Below, piece by piece: positions 56,013 to 64,000 of a stretch of 64,000 nucleotides of DNA. A model generated the notes under the pieces. It was not told the DNA's origin, made no database searches, and was given only the letters and a program-made list of their open reading frames with translations. Numbering within the stretch: the first letter of the stretch is position 1; each line of letters opens with the position of its first letter. Source of the stretch: Polaromonas sp. A23 (lineage in GTDB: Bacteria; Pseudomonadota; Gammaproteobacteria; Burkholderiales; Burkholderiaceae_C); the NCBI RefSeq assembly GCF_002001015.1, contig NZ_MUNO01000001.1:55378-119377 (forward strand). Reading direction: 5' to 3'. The position numbers and the translations under genes were made by a program.

Positions 56013-57238
56013 TGCAAACCAAGCTCTCCCCCGAATTCCAGGGCACGGCCGACGGCCTGGCCGCTGAAGCGATTCTGCGCAAGTGCGTGCATTGCGGCTT
56101 TTGCACCGCCACCTGCCCCACCTACCAGTTACTCGGCGACGAACTCGATGGCCCACGCGGGCGCATTTACCTGATCAAGCAGGTGCTTGAAGGCGAGGCG
56201 CCGACACGCAAGACCCAGATGCACCTGGACCGGTGCCTGACCTGCCGCAATTGCGAGAGCACCTGCCCCAGCGGCGTGCAATACGGTCACTTGGTGGACA
56301 TCGGCCGCAAGCTGGTGGATGAACGTGTGCCGCGGCCTGCGCTTGAAAGCACGGTGCGCTGGGCACTCAAGCAAGGCTTGCCTTCGCCGCTGTTTGCTCC
56401 GGCCATGAAAGTGGGCCAAGCGGTGCGCGGCCTGCTGCCGGCAGCGCTCAAGGCCAAGGTGCCGGCGTCGCAACCGGCAGGCCGTTGGCCCCAAGGCGAA
56501 CATGCGCGCAAGGTGCTGATGCTCGCCGGCTGCGTGCAACCGGCCATGATGCCCAACATCAACACCGCCACGGCGCGCGTGCTCGATGCGGCGGGCATCC
56601 AGACCGTGGTTGCAGCCAAGGCCGGCTGCTGCGGTGCCGTCAAGTTTCACCTGAACGACCAGGACGGCGGCAAGGCGGAAATGCGCCGCAACATCGACGC
56701 CTGGTGGCCGCATGTGGAGGCGGGCGTGGAGGCCATCGTCATGAACGCTTCGGGCTGCGGCGTCACGGTCAAGGAGTACTGCTACATCCTTCAGGATGAC
56801 GCGGCCTACGCGGCCAAGGCGGCGCGCATCAGCGAACTGACGCGCGACCTGAGCGAGTTGCTGCCTGAACTGGTGGAGGCGCTGCGCGAGAAAGTCTCCG
56901 ACAGGGCCGGAAGCGGCACCATTGCATTTCATCCGCCGTGCACGCTGCAGCACGGCCAGCAGTTGCGCGGCGGTGTCGAAAAACACCTGGGTGCGCTTGG
57001 CTTCAACGTGAAGGTGACCTCCTGCGAAGCGCATTTTTGCTGCGGCTCCGCCGGCACCTATTCGGTGCTGCAGCCTGAGATTGCCACCCAGCTGCGCGAC
57101 CGCAAGCTGGGCCATCTGCAGGACATGGCGCCCGAGCTCATTGTGTCGGCCAACATCGGCTGCATCACCCATCTGCAAAGCGGCACCGCAACGCCGGTCA
57201 GGCATTGGGTGGAAGTGCTGGACCAGGCACTGGATTGA
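56012..57238 (+). CDS. glcF: glycolate oxidase iron-sulphur subunit GlcF
   Basis: The protein has 408 residues. Two N-terminal 4Fe-4S motifs are present, CVHCGFCTATCPTY (near 29) and CLTCRNCESTCPSG (near 80). They are followed by two CCG-type domains (AGCVQPAMMPN, AGCCGAVKFHL, ASGCGVTVKEY; FHPPCTLQHG, CEAHFCCGSAGTYS). It is the electron-transfer subunit of the membrane-associated glycolate oxidase. Its ATG overlaps the glcE stop (TGATG). Confidence 0.95.
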   Translation: MQTKLSPEFQGTADGLAAEAILRKCVHCGFCTATCPTYQLLGDELDGPRGRIYLIKQVLEGEAPTRKTQMHLDRCLTCRNCESTCPSGVQYGHLVDIGRKLVDERVPRPALESTVRWALKQGLPSPLFAPAMKVGQAVRGLLPAALKAKVPASQPAGRWPQGEHARKVLMLAGCVQPAMMPNINTATARVLDAAGIQTVVAAKAGCCGAVKFHLNDQDGGKAEMRRNIDAWWPHVEAGVEAIVMNASGCGVTVKEYCYILQDDAAYAAKAARISELTRDLSELLPELVEALREKVSDRAGSGTIAFHPPCTLQHGQQLRGGVEKHLGALGFNVKVTSCEAHFCCGSAGTYSVLQPEIATQLRDRKLGHLQDMAPELIVSANIGCITHLQSGTATPVRHWVEVLDQALD

Positions 57239-57312
57239 CAACCCTGCTGACACCACGCTGTCAGCAGCCCCTCTTCATCATCAAGGCTTCTTCAACACAA
57301 CAGGAGTCCTTC

Positions 57313-57684
57313 ATGAAAAGCACCATCAGCTGGTTTGAAATCCCCAGCACCCAAATTGACCGCGCCCAGGTTTTTTACGAAGCCGTATTGAACTGCAAGC
57401 TGCGCCGCGAGCCCATGGGCCCCTCCGAAGGTGCCGTGTTTCCCTATGAGGGTGAAGGTGTCGGCGGCTGCCTCATGGCCGGCCCCACAGCACCGGCACC
57501 CGGCGCCACAGGCACGCTGATTTATCTCGATGCTTCCCCTTCGCTGGATGCAGCCTTGACGCGGGTGGCCAAGGCCGGCGGCAACATTGCGCTGGGCCGG
57601 CAGGCCTTGCCACCCGGCTTGGGTTTCTTTGCGCACATCACCGACCTGGACGGCAACCGGGTCGGCCTGCACGCACTGGCCTGA
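57313..57684 (+). CDS. VOC family protein (glyoxalase/bleomycin-resistance fold)
   Basis: This 123-residue single vicinal-oxygen-chelate domain has TISWFEIPSTQIDRAQVFYE at the start, a central GEGVGGCLM, and FFAHITDLDGNRVGLHA at the end, which carries the usual C-terminal metal-site region. CAGGAGT at 57301 precedes the ATG. The substrate is unknown. It is 74 bases after glcF and 7 bases before the EVE-domain gene. Confidence 0.85.
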   Translation: MKSTISWFEIPSTQIDRAQVFYEAVLNCKLRREPMGPSEGAVFPYEGEGVGGCLMAGPTAPAPGATGTLIYLDASPSLDAALTRVAKAGGNIALGRQALPPGLGFFAHITDLDGNRVGLHALA

Positions 57685-57691
57685 GGCGGCG

Positions 57692-58165
57692 ATGCAATCC
57701 CACCCGCAATTGCACCCCCGAAACTGGATTGCCGTGGCCAGCGCGGAGCACGCCCGCCGTGGATGTGCCGAGCCTGCGCGGGGCTACATGCAGGTCTGCC
57801 ACGGCAAATGCGCCCCGCTGAAGAGGGTGTTGCCGGGCGACCGTGTCACTTACTACGCGCCAACGCTTGCGTTCGGCGCGCGGGACAAGTACCAGCACTT
57901 CGTGTCCATAGGTGTGGCCCAGCCCGGTGAACCTTATCCGTTTGACATGGGCGGTGGCTTTGTGCCTTTTCGGCGTGACGTGGCTTACCTGACCGCACAG
58001 GAGGTGCCGGTGGCGCCACTGCTGGACCGGCTTGAGTTTGCACAGGAGCGCCAACACTGGGGCTACAAACTGCGCTTCGGCCTGTTTGAAATCAGCGATC
58101 ACGACATGCAGGTGATTGCCCTGGCCATGCAGGCCGATCCCGCCCGATTGGGTTTTGAGGCCTGA
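57692..58165 (+). CDS. EVE domain protein (UPF0310-like)
   Basis: This 157-residue protein is a single EVE (PUA-like) fold: NWIAVASAEHARRGCAE, MQVCHGKCAPLKRVLPGDRVTYYAP, QHFVSIGVA and RRDVAYLTAQEVPVAPLLDRL match this group. EVE domains bind modified bases in DNA or RNA. It is followed 29 bases later by a WYL regulator. EVE and WYL proteins each occur in some defence contexts, but no other defence component is present, so a housekeeping role is at least as likely. Confidence 0.82.
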   Translation: MQSHPQLHPRNWIAVASAEHARRGCAEPARGYMQVCHGKCAPLKRVLPGDRVTYYAPTLAFGARDKYQHFVSIGVAQPGEPYPFDMGGGFVPFRRDVAYLTAQEVPVAPLLDRLEFAQERQHWGYKLRFGLFEISDHDMQVIALAMQADPARLGFEA

Positions 58166-58194
58166 CGACCGGCGTGCTGCGCTAAAGTCCTGCC

Positions 58195-58881
58195 ATGCGC
58201 CGCGCCGACCGTCTGTTTCAGATCCTGCAGTTGATCCGCGGACGCCGCCTCACCACGGCGGTGTTTCTGTCGAAGCGCCTGGAAGTGTCGGTACGTACCA
58301 TCTACCGTGACGTTGCCGAATTGCAGCACCAGGGCGTTCCTCTTGAAGGCGAAGCCGGCGTCGGGTACCGACTGGGCACCGGCTTTGACTTGCCCCCTTT
58401 GATGTTCACTCAGGAAGAAGCCAAGGCGCTGGTGGCCTCGGTGCGCCTGGCGCAGCAGGGCCTGGACCCGGGCCTGGCCCGCGAGGCCGAAGATGCGCTG
58501 GGAAAAATCCTGTCGGTGTTACCGGCGGCGGCGCGTGTGGCCGCAGAAAGTCTGGCGGTCTACGCGCCCCTGCTGGGTGTGGATGGCGAGAACCAGCAGC
58601 GGCTGCAACGCTTGCGCGAAGCGGTCCAGGCGCGGCACAAGGTCAAGCTGCATTACCGCGACTTACAGGACAACACCAGCGAGCGCATGATTCGCCCGCT
58701 GGGCTGCTTTTTCTGGGGCAAGGTCTGGACGCTTGCGGCCTGGTGCGAAGCACGGCAGGACTTTCGCAGTTTCCGGGTTGACCGTATTGAAAAACTGCAG
58801 GTACTGGAAACCGGCTTCCAGCATGAAGCTGGCAAAACGCTGGCTGATTTTCTGCGCCATGTTGGCGCACCTCACTTTTAA
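58195..58881 (+). CDS. YafY-type regulator: HTH plus WYL domain
   Basis: The protein has 228 residues. The N-terminal winged HTH (MRRADRLFQILQLIRGRRL, SVRTIYRDVAELQHQGVPL) and the C-terminal WYL domain (KLHYRDLQDNTSERMIRPLG, WTLAAWCEARQDFRSFRVDRI) are both complete. WYL regulators sense ligands or nucleic acids. It is probably cotranscribed with the EVE and VOC genes. The target is unknown. Confidence 0.92.
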   Translation: MRRADRLFQILQLIRGRRLTTAVFLSKRLEVSVRTIYRDVAELQHQGVPLEGEAGVGYRLGTGFDLPPLMFTQEEAKALVASVRLAQQGLDPGLAREAEDALGKILSVLPAAARVAAESLAVYAPLLGVDGENQQRLQRLREAVQARHKVKLHYRDLQDNTSERMIRPLGCFFWGKVWTLAAWCEARQDFRSFRVDRIEKLQVLETGFQHEAGKTLADFLRHVGAPHF

Positions 58882-58890
58882 TGCGAGCAT

Positions 58891-58951
58891 CGTATGCTAT
58901 TGAATAAATAGCATACTTTTCCCGTATCTAAAGGGGGAAATCCTGATTTTT
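58891..58951 (+). repeat. family A repeat, copy 8 (between convergent YafY-type and LytTR genes)
   Basis: The first hairpin is extended and nearly perfect (ATGCTATTGAATAAATAGCAT). The second is CCCGTATCTAAAGGG. The tail is CCTGATTTTTC. The orientation is +. Confidence 0.85.
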
Positions 58952-58954
58952 CTA

Positions 58955-59824
58955 TTAACTACCACCCAGAGCCGCGCGGTAGCGCCGGCTGCACGGCACC
59001 TGGCTGCCGTCCTTCATGCGCAGGCGGGCATCGCCGCTGCTTTCTGGCTCAATTTCTGCCACGCGGTCCAGGTTGGCGGCATAGCTGCGGTGCACCTGGA
59101 CAAAACGCGCCGGGTCAAGCTGGCTCAAAAAGTCTGCCAGGGTCGAGCGCAGCAGGTAGTCGTGGCCGTTGACGTGGATGCCGATGTAGTTGCCCTGGGC
59201 CTGCAGCCATTCGATGTCTGTGGCGGCAATGAGAAATTCCTTGCGCAGCTTGCGCACCAGGAACCGCTCAGGCCGCAGTGACGGCCCGGCCGATTCGGTG
59301 CCGGCGGGCGTCTCGGGCGCGTCCAGCACGCGCGCTTCACCCTGCAAGCGCAGCAGCAGCAGGCGGTAGCTGAGCACGGCGCAAAGAATCAGCACGTAGC
59401 TGCGCACGTCCTTGAGGTACTCGTAAGCCAGCACGGTTGCCCAGTTGCCGAAGTTGTAGCTGGCTCCGACCAGCGCATAGGCCGCCTTGCGCAGCGCCAT
59501 CATCACCAGCACATGCATGGCGCAAAACACCAGCGTGCCGGCCAGGTGCCAGGGCAGGTTGCGGCCCAGCGTGTCCCAGCGCAACGGAAAACGCCGCTCG
59601 AAAGCGATCAGCGCGGGGATTAGCAAGCCCACGGTCAGGTTGCTCGAGAGCTCCCACAGTAAAGGCTGGGCAAACGGGGCTGTCCGTAAATCAATCCAGG
59701 TTGTGATGCTGTTGAACAGCACCTGGATCGTCAGCACCACAACCCAGAAACCGATTTCGGCTCGGCGTCGGTAGGGCTGGTAGCGCTCCAGCCAGGATTT
59801 TGTGGGGTCTGCGGGTTCCGTCAT
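58955..59824 (-). CDS. membrane-bound LytTR transcriptional regulator
   Basis: The protein has 289 residues. Four transmembrane helices fill the N-terminal half (FWVVVLTIQVLFNSI, LSSNLTVGLLIPALIAF, LAGTLVFCAMHVLVMMAL, SYVLILCAVLSYRLLLLRL). A LytTR DNA-binding domain follows at about 190-285 (FLIAATDIEWLQAQGNYIGI, FVQVHRSYAANLDRVAEIE, CSRRYRAAL). There is no receiver domain, so the membrane part itself probably senses the signal. It is divergent from an acyltransferase gene (147-base spacer), its most likely target. Confidence 0.9.
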   Translation of the reverse strand: MTEPADPTKSWLERYQPYRRRAEIGFWVVVLTIQVLFNSITTWIDLRTAPFAQPLLWELSSNLTVGLLIPALIAFERRFPLRWDTLGRNLPWHLAGTLVFCAMHVLVMMALRKAAYALVGASYNFGNWATVLAYEYLKDVRSYVLILCAVLSYRLLLLRLQGEARVLDAPETPAGTESAGPSLRPERFLVRKLRKEFLIAATDIEWLQAQGNYIGIHVNGHDYLLRSTLADFLSQLDPARFVQVHRSYAANLDRVAEIEPESSGDARLRMKDGSQVPCSRRYRAALGGS

Positions 59825-59971
59825 GTCGCCAGTCTAGAAGAAATGCCTGGATTCTCGTCCCCGGTGGCCACCGCTTGTCACAAACAGCCTGCAACTTGTC
59901 CCATGGGGCTGCCCGAAAAAGCCCCGCGCGCAAAAAATGACAGCCACTTGGGTTTTGTTCAGGAGAAAACC

Positions 59972-61144
59972 ATGAACCGCCGTCACGACATTGATGCCCT
60001 GCGTGCCCTGGCCTTTGGCCTCGTCATCCTTTACCACGTGGCCATGTATTACGTGGCCGACTGGCCCTGGCACCTGAAAAGCCCGCATGCGGCCGAGTGG
60101 CTGCAGCTGCCCATGCGGTCGCTCAATTTATGGCGCATGGACCTGGTCTTCCTGATTTCGGGCCTAGCCCTGGGTTTCCTGCAACGGGGCCAGGGCGCGG
60201 GCGCCCTGTTCCGTCAACGCAGCTGGCGGTTACTGCTGCCATTGGTGTTCGGCATGGTGGTGGTCGTGCCCTTCCAGGCTTACGCGCAGGGTGTGGCCAA
60301 CGGCAGCATCGCACCGGGGTTCGGCGCCTTTCTGTTGCGCTACGCCGCCGGCGGGCCCTGGCCGAAAAATGCGTTTGACGGCTCGGACTTCGGTGTCACC
60401 TGGAACCACCTGTGGTACCTGCCCTACCTGTGGCTCTACACCAGCGTGCTGGTCCTGCTGTTGCCTGCATTGCAATCGGCCGCCGGCCAGCGTCTGCGCC
60501 AGGCGTTTGCCGGGCTGCGCGGCGCGGCCCTGCTGGTGCTTCCTGCACTGCCGCTGATGGCCTGGTCGCTGCTGCTCTGGCCGCATTTCCCGCCCACACA
60601 TGACCTGATCGGCGACGGCTGGCTGCATGCGGTGTATTTCACGCTGTTCCTCTATGGCTGGTGGATAGGCACGGACGAAGGCTGGTGGGCCGCTGCGGCG
60701 CGCTTGCGCTGGCCAGCCCTGGGCGCGGCACTGATGCTGCTGGCGGTGTACGTGGGCTTGCGTGCACTGCCCCCGGAAGGGGCGGCCCCGCGCCAGCTGT
60801 TGCGCCTGGTCGCCGATCTGTACCTGTGGACGGCCCTGCTGGCCATCCTGGGATGGGGCCATCTGAAGCTCAACCGTCCGTGGCGCTGGCTGCCCTGGGC
60901 CAACGCATCGGTCTATCCCTGGTATGTGTTGCACCAGACGGTGATCATCGTGGCCATCTGGTGGCTGGCACCGTTGCAGCTGGGGCCAGTCGTGGAGCCG
61001 GTGCTGCTGGTGCTGCTGACGGTGGCGGGGTGCTGGGCAATCACCGCCCTGGTGCGCCGCAGCGCCTGGCTGCGGCCGCTGTTCGGGCTGCACAGTTGCA
61101 GGCTTGCCGCAAGGCAGCCGCGCGCCCTGTGCGGGCAAGCCTAG
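59972..61144 (+). CDS. acyltransferase family 3 membrane protein
   Basis: This 390-residue protein has about ten helices. The N terminus MNRRHDIDALRALAFGLVIL and YHVAMYYVADW carries the R-x-x-x-x-D-x-L-R-A and H motif of the family. WNHLWYLPYLWLY and PWYVLHQTVIIVAIWWL are also typical, the latter as in OpgC-like members. It should O-acylate an envelope polysaccharide or lipid. AGGAGA at 59961 sets the ATG. The divergent LytTR regulator may control it. Confidence 0.88.
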   Translation: MNRRHDIDALRALAFGLVILYHVAMYYVADWPWHLKSPHAAEWLQLPMRSLNLWRMDLVFLISGLALGFLQRGQGAGALFRQRSWRLLLPLVFGMVVVVPFQAYAQGVANGSIAPGFGAFLLRYAAGGPWPKNAFDGSDFGVTWNHLWYLPYLWLYTSVLVLLLPALQSAAGQRLRQAFAGLRGAALLVLPALPLMAWSLLLWPHFPPTHDLIGDGWLHAVYFTLFLYGWWIGTDEGWWAAAARLRWPALGAALMLLAVYVGLRALPPEGAAPRQLLRLVADLYLWTALLAILGWGHLKLNRPWRWLPWANASVYPWYVLHQTVIIVAIWWLAPLQLGPVVEPVLLVLLTVAGCWAITALVRRSAWLRPLFGLHSCRLAARQPRALCGQA

Positions 61145-61154
61145 CGCGGGGTTC

Positions 61155-61640
61155 TCAGGCGGCGAGCGCCGCTTCCACGTCTTTGGCCAGGCCGGCGGGT
61201 TCGTCGGTCGGCGCATAACGCTTGAGAACCTGGCCGTCCCTGCCGACCAGAAACTTGGTGAAGTTCCACTTGATGGCCTTGCTGCCCATCAGGCCGGGGG
61301 CTTCGGCTGATAGCCACTTGTACAGCGGGTGCGCGGCCGGGCCGTTGACGTCGATTTTTCCCATCATCGGAAAACTCACGCCGTAGTTGACCTGGCAGAA
61401 CTCGGCAATCTCGCCCTCGGCGCCCGGGTCCTGCGCGCCGAATTGGTTGCACGGAAAACCCAGCACCACCAGCCCTTTGCCGGCATAGGTTTTGTGCAGT
61501 TCTTCCAGACCACCGAACTGTGGCGTGAAGCCGCATTTGCTGGCCGTGTTCACGATTAACATCACCTTGCCCTTGAATTTGGACAGTGCGATGTCCTTGC
61601 CGTTGATCTGGCGCGCTTCGAAGTCGTAAATGCTGCTCAT
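61155..61640 (-). CDS. glutathione peroxidase
   Basis: This 161-residue thioredoxin-fold peroxidase has the catalytic segment VNTASKCGFTPQFGGLEEL with a Cys in place of selenocysteine, the Gln in LGFPCNQFGAQDPG, and the Trp in KWNFTKFLVGRDGQ. It reduces peroxides with glutathione or thioredoxin. AGGAG precedes the ATG at 61640; a longer frame upstream runs into the family B repeat and is not genuine. It lies 72 bases downstream of that repeat. Confidence 0.95.
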   Translation of the reverse strand: MSSIYDFEARQINGKDIALSKFKGKVMLIVNTASKCGFTPQFGGLEELHKTYAGKGLVVLGFPCNQFGAQDPGAEGEIAEFCQVNYGVSFPMMGKIDVNGPAAHPLYKWLSAEAPGLMGSKAIKWNFTKFLVGRDGQVLKRYAPTDEPAGLAKDVEAALAA

Positions 61641-61715
61641 GGTGTGCTCCTGGTTTGCCCTGCCACTGTACTGCAGCAAGCCAACATAGGCGCAGGGGAG
61701 CTTGTCTTCCCAAGG

Positions 61716-61812
61716 GTCCGCGGGTCCGGCTTTGCCGGCCCGCAGGCGAAGCGTCTCGCGAGCCGCGGCCTGCAAGGCCTCGGGCGCTACACGCAGTGAG
61801 CAACCGTGGGGG
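61716..61812 (-). repeat. family B GC-rich repeat, copy 5 (behind the EamA transporter gene)
   Basis: Read on the minus strand it starts immediately at the transporter stop codon with CCCCCACGGTTGCTCACTG. It contains GAGGCCTTGCAGGCCGCGG and GCGAGACGCTTCGCC (shared with copy 4) and ends CGGGCCGGCAAAGCCGG. The orientation is that of the upstream gene. Confidence 0.8.
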
Positions 61813-62691
61813 CTACTTCTTTGCGGGCGCCAGCGCCGCCAGCACGGCAGCCAGCACGATCAGGCTGCCGCCCAGCAGGGTGCGGCTGCTGAACTCGGAC
61901 GCGCCCAGCGCGGCGGCGGACAGGCTGGCAAACAGGAGCTCGGTCAGCATCACCAGCGCCGTGGTGCTGGCCGCCAGCCGTGCGGCCCCATATTGCAGCG
62001 CCATGTTGCTGAGAAGGAAGGCGACGCTCAGGGCCAGCGCCACATTCAGCCATGCTGTGGTCCAGAGCGGGGCGGGCACCACGCCCGAGGCCATGCCCAG
62101 CACCGCTGCGCTGCCTGCCAGCAGGGCGCCGCCGCCAAACATCGCCATCATGCGCGAGGCGCTGGAGGTGTATTCGAGCTTGCGCAGCATCACGTTGGTG
62201 GCGGCAAAACTCAGGCCACCCATCAGGGCCAGCCAGTCCGCAATGCCTTGCGGCACCGGCCAGGACGAGTCAGGCGCTTTCAGCACGATCACCACGCCCG
62301 CCATGGCCAGAAGAAGCCTAAGCAGAGACAAGCGTGTCGGTTGCTCTCCCAGCACCGCCCACGCCAGCAACACCGACCACGCCGGCATCAGGTAAAACAG
62401 CAGCACCACACGCACAACATCGCCAACGGTGACGGCCCAGTTGAAGCCGAGATTGGTCAACCCGGCGGCCAGGGCGAGCAGCCACAGCTGCGGATGTTGG
62501 GCAAATCCGCGCCAGCCTGACGGCCAGGCCAGCGTGACGCAAACCAGGGAAAAGAGATAAATGACCGTGGTAGACCACAGCGGATGCAGGCCCAGAGTCT
62601 GCAGCTCGCGAAACGGCCACCATGACACGCCCCATACAAAGGCGTTGAAAACCAGTGCGGATGCAGCAAGGGCGGTTCCCCGCGGAGTCAC
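61813..62691 (-). CDS. EamA/DMT family transporter
   Basis: This 292-residue protein has ten predicted helices in two EamA repeats. The first contains VFNAFVWGVSWWPFRELQTL. The second contains MGGLSFAATNVMLRKLEYTS and ends near LGGSLIVLAAVLAALAPAKK. The start is GTG at 62691. The family exports metabolites such as amino acids; the substrate is unknown. It begins 52 bases after the lplT stop on the same strand, so the two may be cotranscribed. Confidence 0.88.
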   Translation of the reverse strand: MTPRGTALAASALVFNAFVWGVSWWPFRELQTLGLHPLWSTTVIYLFSLVCVTLAWPSGWRGFAQHPQLWLLALAAGLTNLGFNWAVTVGDVVRVVLLFYLMPAWSVLLAWAVLGEQPTRLSLLRLLLAMAGVVIVLKAPDSSWPVPQGIADWLALMGGLSFAATNVMLRKLEYTSSASRMMAMFGGGALLAGSAAVLGMASGVVPAPLWTTAWLNVALALSVAFLLSNMALQYGAARLAASTTALVMLTELLFASLSAAALGASEFSSRTLLGGSLIVLAAVLAALAPAKK

Positions 62692-62743
62692 GGAATCCGG
62701 CTCCCGCTGACCGGGCTGTGGCCGGCAGTGCCACCAGCGCGCA

Positions 62744-64000
62744 TCAATGCAGTTTGTCGCTGCGCGCGATGCTCAAGAGGTGGTCCACCTGCTCTTTGTG
62801 CTTGATGCAGTTGCTTTTGTGCCAGCGCTGGATCAACCACATGAAGCCCGCGACCACCACGCCGAAGATGGTGATGGCGCCAAAGGCCGACAGCCCCATG
62901 CCGGTGGACAGGCTGTAACCGGCGCCCAGCGCAAGAATGCAGGCCTGTTCGTTGAAGTTCTGCACCGCGATGGAGCGGCCCGCCCCCATCAGGTTGTGGC
63001 CCCGGTGCTGCAGCAGCGCATTCATGGGAACCACCAGGAAGCCGCCGAGTCCGCCCAGCAAAATCAGGAAGGGCGCGGCAACCCAGACGTTGGAAATCAC
63101 GTTCATCAAGATAACCAGCACACCCATGGCAATGCCCAGAGGCATCACACTGGTGGCATGCTCCAGCCGCATGCGCATCGATGCCAGAACGGCGCCTGCT
63201 GCGGTGCCGATGGCCACCACGCCGACCAGCGAGGAGGCCTGCGTGGTGCTGTAACCCAGTGCAGCAGCGCTCCAGGCCAGCACGATGTAGCGCAGATTGC
63301 CGGAGACACCCCAGAACAGCGTGGTGGTGGCCAGCGAAATCTGGCCCAACTTGTCGCGCCACAACGCCGCGTTGCAGTTCCAGAAGTCGGGCAGAAGCTC
63401 CAGCTTGTTGCGCGGCATGGGGCGCATTTCGACGCCGGTCAGTGGAATGCGGGTGTTGAACCACCCCGCGATGGCGTACAGGAGAATGAGCGCGCAGATG
63501 GCGGCCTCGGGCGGTGTATCAATACCGGTGGTGAAAACCGGAAAATCAAATGACAGCAGCAGGTGGGAGACCGAATGGCCGACCAGCTGGCCACCGAGCA
63601 GCACGCCGAGGATGATGGATGCGATCGTCAGGCCCTCGATCCATCCGTTGGCCTTGACCAGCTGCGAGGCCGGCAGCAGTTCGGTGAGGATGCCGTATTT
63701 GGCGGGGGAATAGGCTGCGGCACCGAGGCCGACAATGGCATAAGCCAGCAGCGGATGGGTGCCGAACAGCATCATCAGGCAACCCGCCACCTTGATGGCA
63801 TTGCTGATGAACATCACCTTGCCCTTGGGCTGCGCGTCGGCAAAGGCACCGACGAACGGCGCCAGCACCACATAGAACAACGCAAACATGGGCACCAGCG
63901 CTGCCGGCTGCCACTTGGGAGCCCCGCTGCTGCGAAGCAGTTCCACGGCAGCCACGAACAGCGCGTTGTCAGCCAACGAGCTGAAAAACTGGGCTGCCAT
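62744..64000 (-). CDS. lplT: lysophospholipid transporter LplT-like MFS protein (5' end outside window)
   Basis: 418 residues are visible. The first visible residues MAAQFFSSLADNALFVAAVEL match LplT after its usual first few residues, so the true start lies just past the right edge. AAYSPAKYGILTELLPASQLVKANGWIEGLT is an LplT hallmark. Twelve MFS helices are recognisable. LplT flips lysophospholipids inward across the inner membrane for reacylation. The C-terminal tail is charged (KHKEQVDHLLSIARSDKLH). No acyltransferase domain is fused. Confidence 0.88.
   Translation of the reverse strand: MAAQFFSSLADNALFVAAVELLRSSGAPKWQPAALVPMFALFYVVLAPFVGAFADAQPKGKVMFISNAIKVAGCLMMLFGTHPLLAYAIVGLGAAAYSPAKYGILTELLPASQLVKANGWIEGLTIASIILGVLLGGQLVGHSVSHLLLSFDFPVFTTGIDTPPEAAICALILLYAIAGWFNTRIPLTGVEMRPMPRNKLELLPDFWNCNAALWRDKLGQISLATTTLFWGVSGNLRYIVLAWSAAALGYSTTQASSLVGVVAIGTAAGAVLASMRMRLEHATSVMPLGIAMGVLVILMNVISNVWVAAPFLILLGGLGGFLVVPMNALLQHRGHNLMGAGRSIAVQNFNEQACILALGAGYSLSTGMGLSAFGAITIFGVVVAGFMWLIQRWHKSNCIKHKEQVDHLLSIARSDKLH

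Noticed and set aside
57692..58881. EVE protein plus WYL regulator as a defence island
   Set aside because: No nuclease, restriction, toxin-antitoxin or CRISPR component is nearby and the flanks are housekeeping genes.
61641..61775. 45-residue N-terminal extension of glutathione peroxidase
   Set aside because: It is encoded by a family B repeat and spacer; AGGAG just before the ATG at 61640 defines the start.

Overview
The window reads as chromosome of a high-GC betaproteobacterium of the order Burkholderiales, most likely family Comamonadaceae (a Polaromonas/Rhodoferax/Variovorax-type genome). This rests on protein character and gene order (def-fmt divergent from LysM-dprA-smg; pgk-pyk-fba-purC; yajC-secD-secF; porin-glnK-amtB) and on two dispersed short repeat families of a kind common in that family. 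The genus is an inference. No tRNA, rRNA, CRISPR array, prophage or insertion sequence was seen. Coding density is high and no stretch over 300 bases lacks a gene.

Layout. 1-1303: end of a ferritin-like protein gene, a RidA-family protein and a heptose-phosphate adenylyltransferase. 1422-8016: a complete RND efflux operon on the minus strand (TetR regulator, outer-membrane channel, adaptor, pump) behind a perfect 20-bp palindrome. 8203-15408: glnE divergent from a giant YhdP/AsmA-like gene. 15411-18937: a nitrilase-family hydrolase coupled to a PAS histidine kinase and a FixJ-like regulator. 18948-21280: a tiny membrane protein, MltA, a MliC-like lipoprotein and an unknown exported protein. 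21290-25531: an Lrp regulator divergent from fused indolepyruvate ferredoxin oxidoreductase. 25726-31538: yajC-secD-secF and a DUF1631 protein. 31684-37600: smg, dprA, LysM protein, def, fmt, azlC, azlD. 37884-43958: pgk, pyk, an esterase-like lipoprotein, fba and purC. 44029-46940: an S-adenosylhomocysteine riboswitch and a metH lacking the homocysteine-binding domain. 46979-49667: a Crp-like regulator, a membrane protein and comM. 49713-52571: NtrC/sigma-54 signals and porin-glnK-amtB. 52731-57238: small ORF, mutarotase, gluconolactonase, a palindromic MITE-like element, glcE-glcF. 57313-64000: VOC and EVE proteins, a WYL regulator, a LytTR regulator, an acyltransferase, glutathione peroxidase, an EamA transporter and a truncated LplT.

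The most unusual signal is in the repeats. Family A (about 60 nt, two short hairpins) occurs eight times, always in the same orientation on the + strand. Five copies lie inside reading frames (efflux channel, an exported protein, dprA, metH, glcE) without breaking them. Family B (about 95 nt or longer, GC-rich hairpins) occurs five times: four copies sit directly behind stop codons, oriented with the upstream gene, and one lies in frame inside glnE. The repeats therefore appear to have added or replaced peptide segments in conserved enzymes.

Functional links: nitrogen control (glnE, glnK, amtB, NtrC/sigma-54 signals), central carbon (pgk, pyk, fba), methyl cycle (riboswitch-metH), DNA uptake (dprA, comM), and envelope biogenesis (secDF, mltA, YhdP, LplT).
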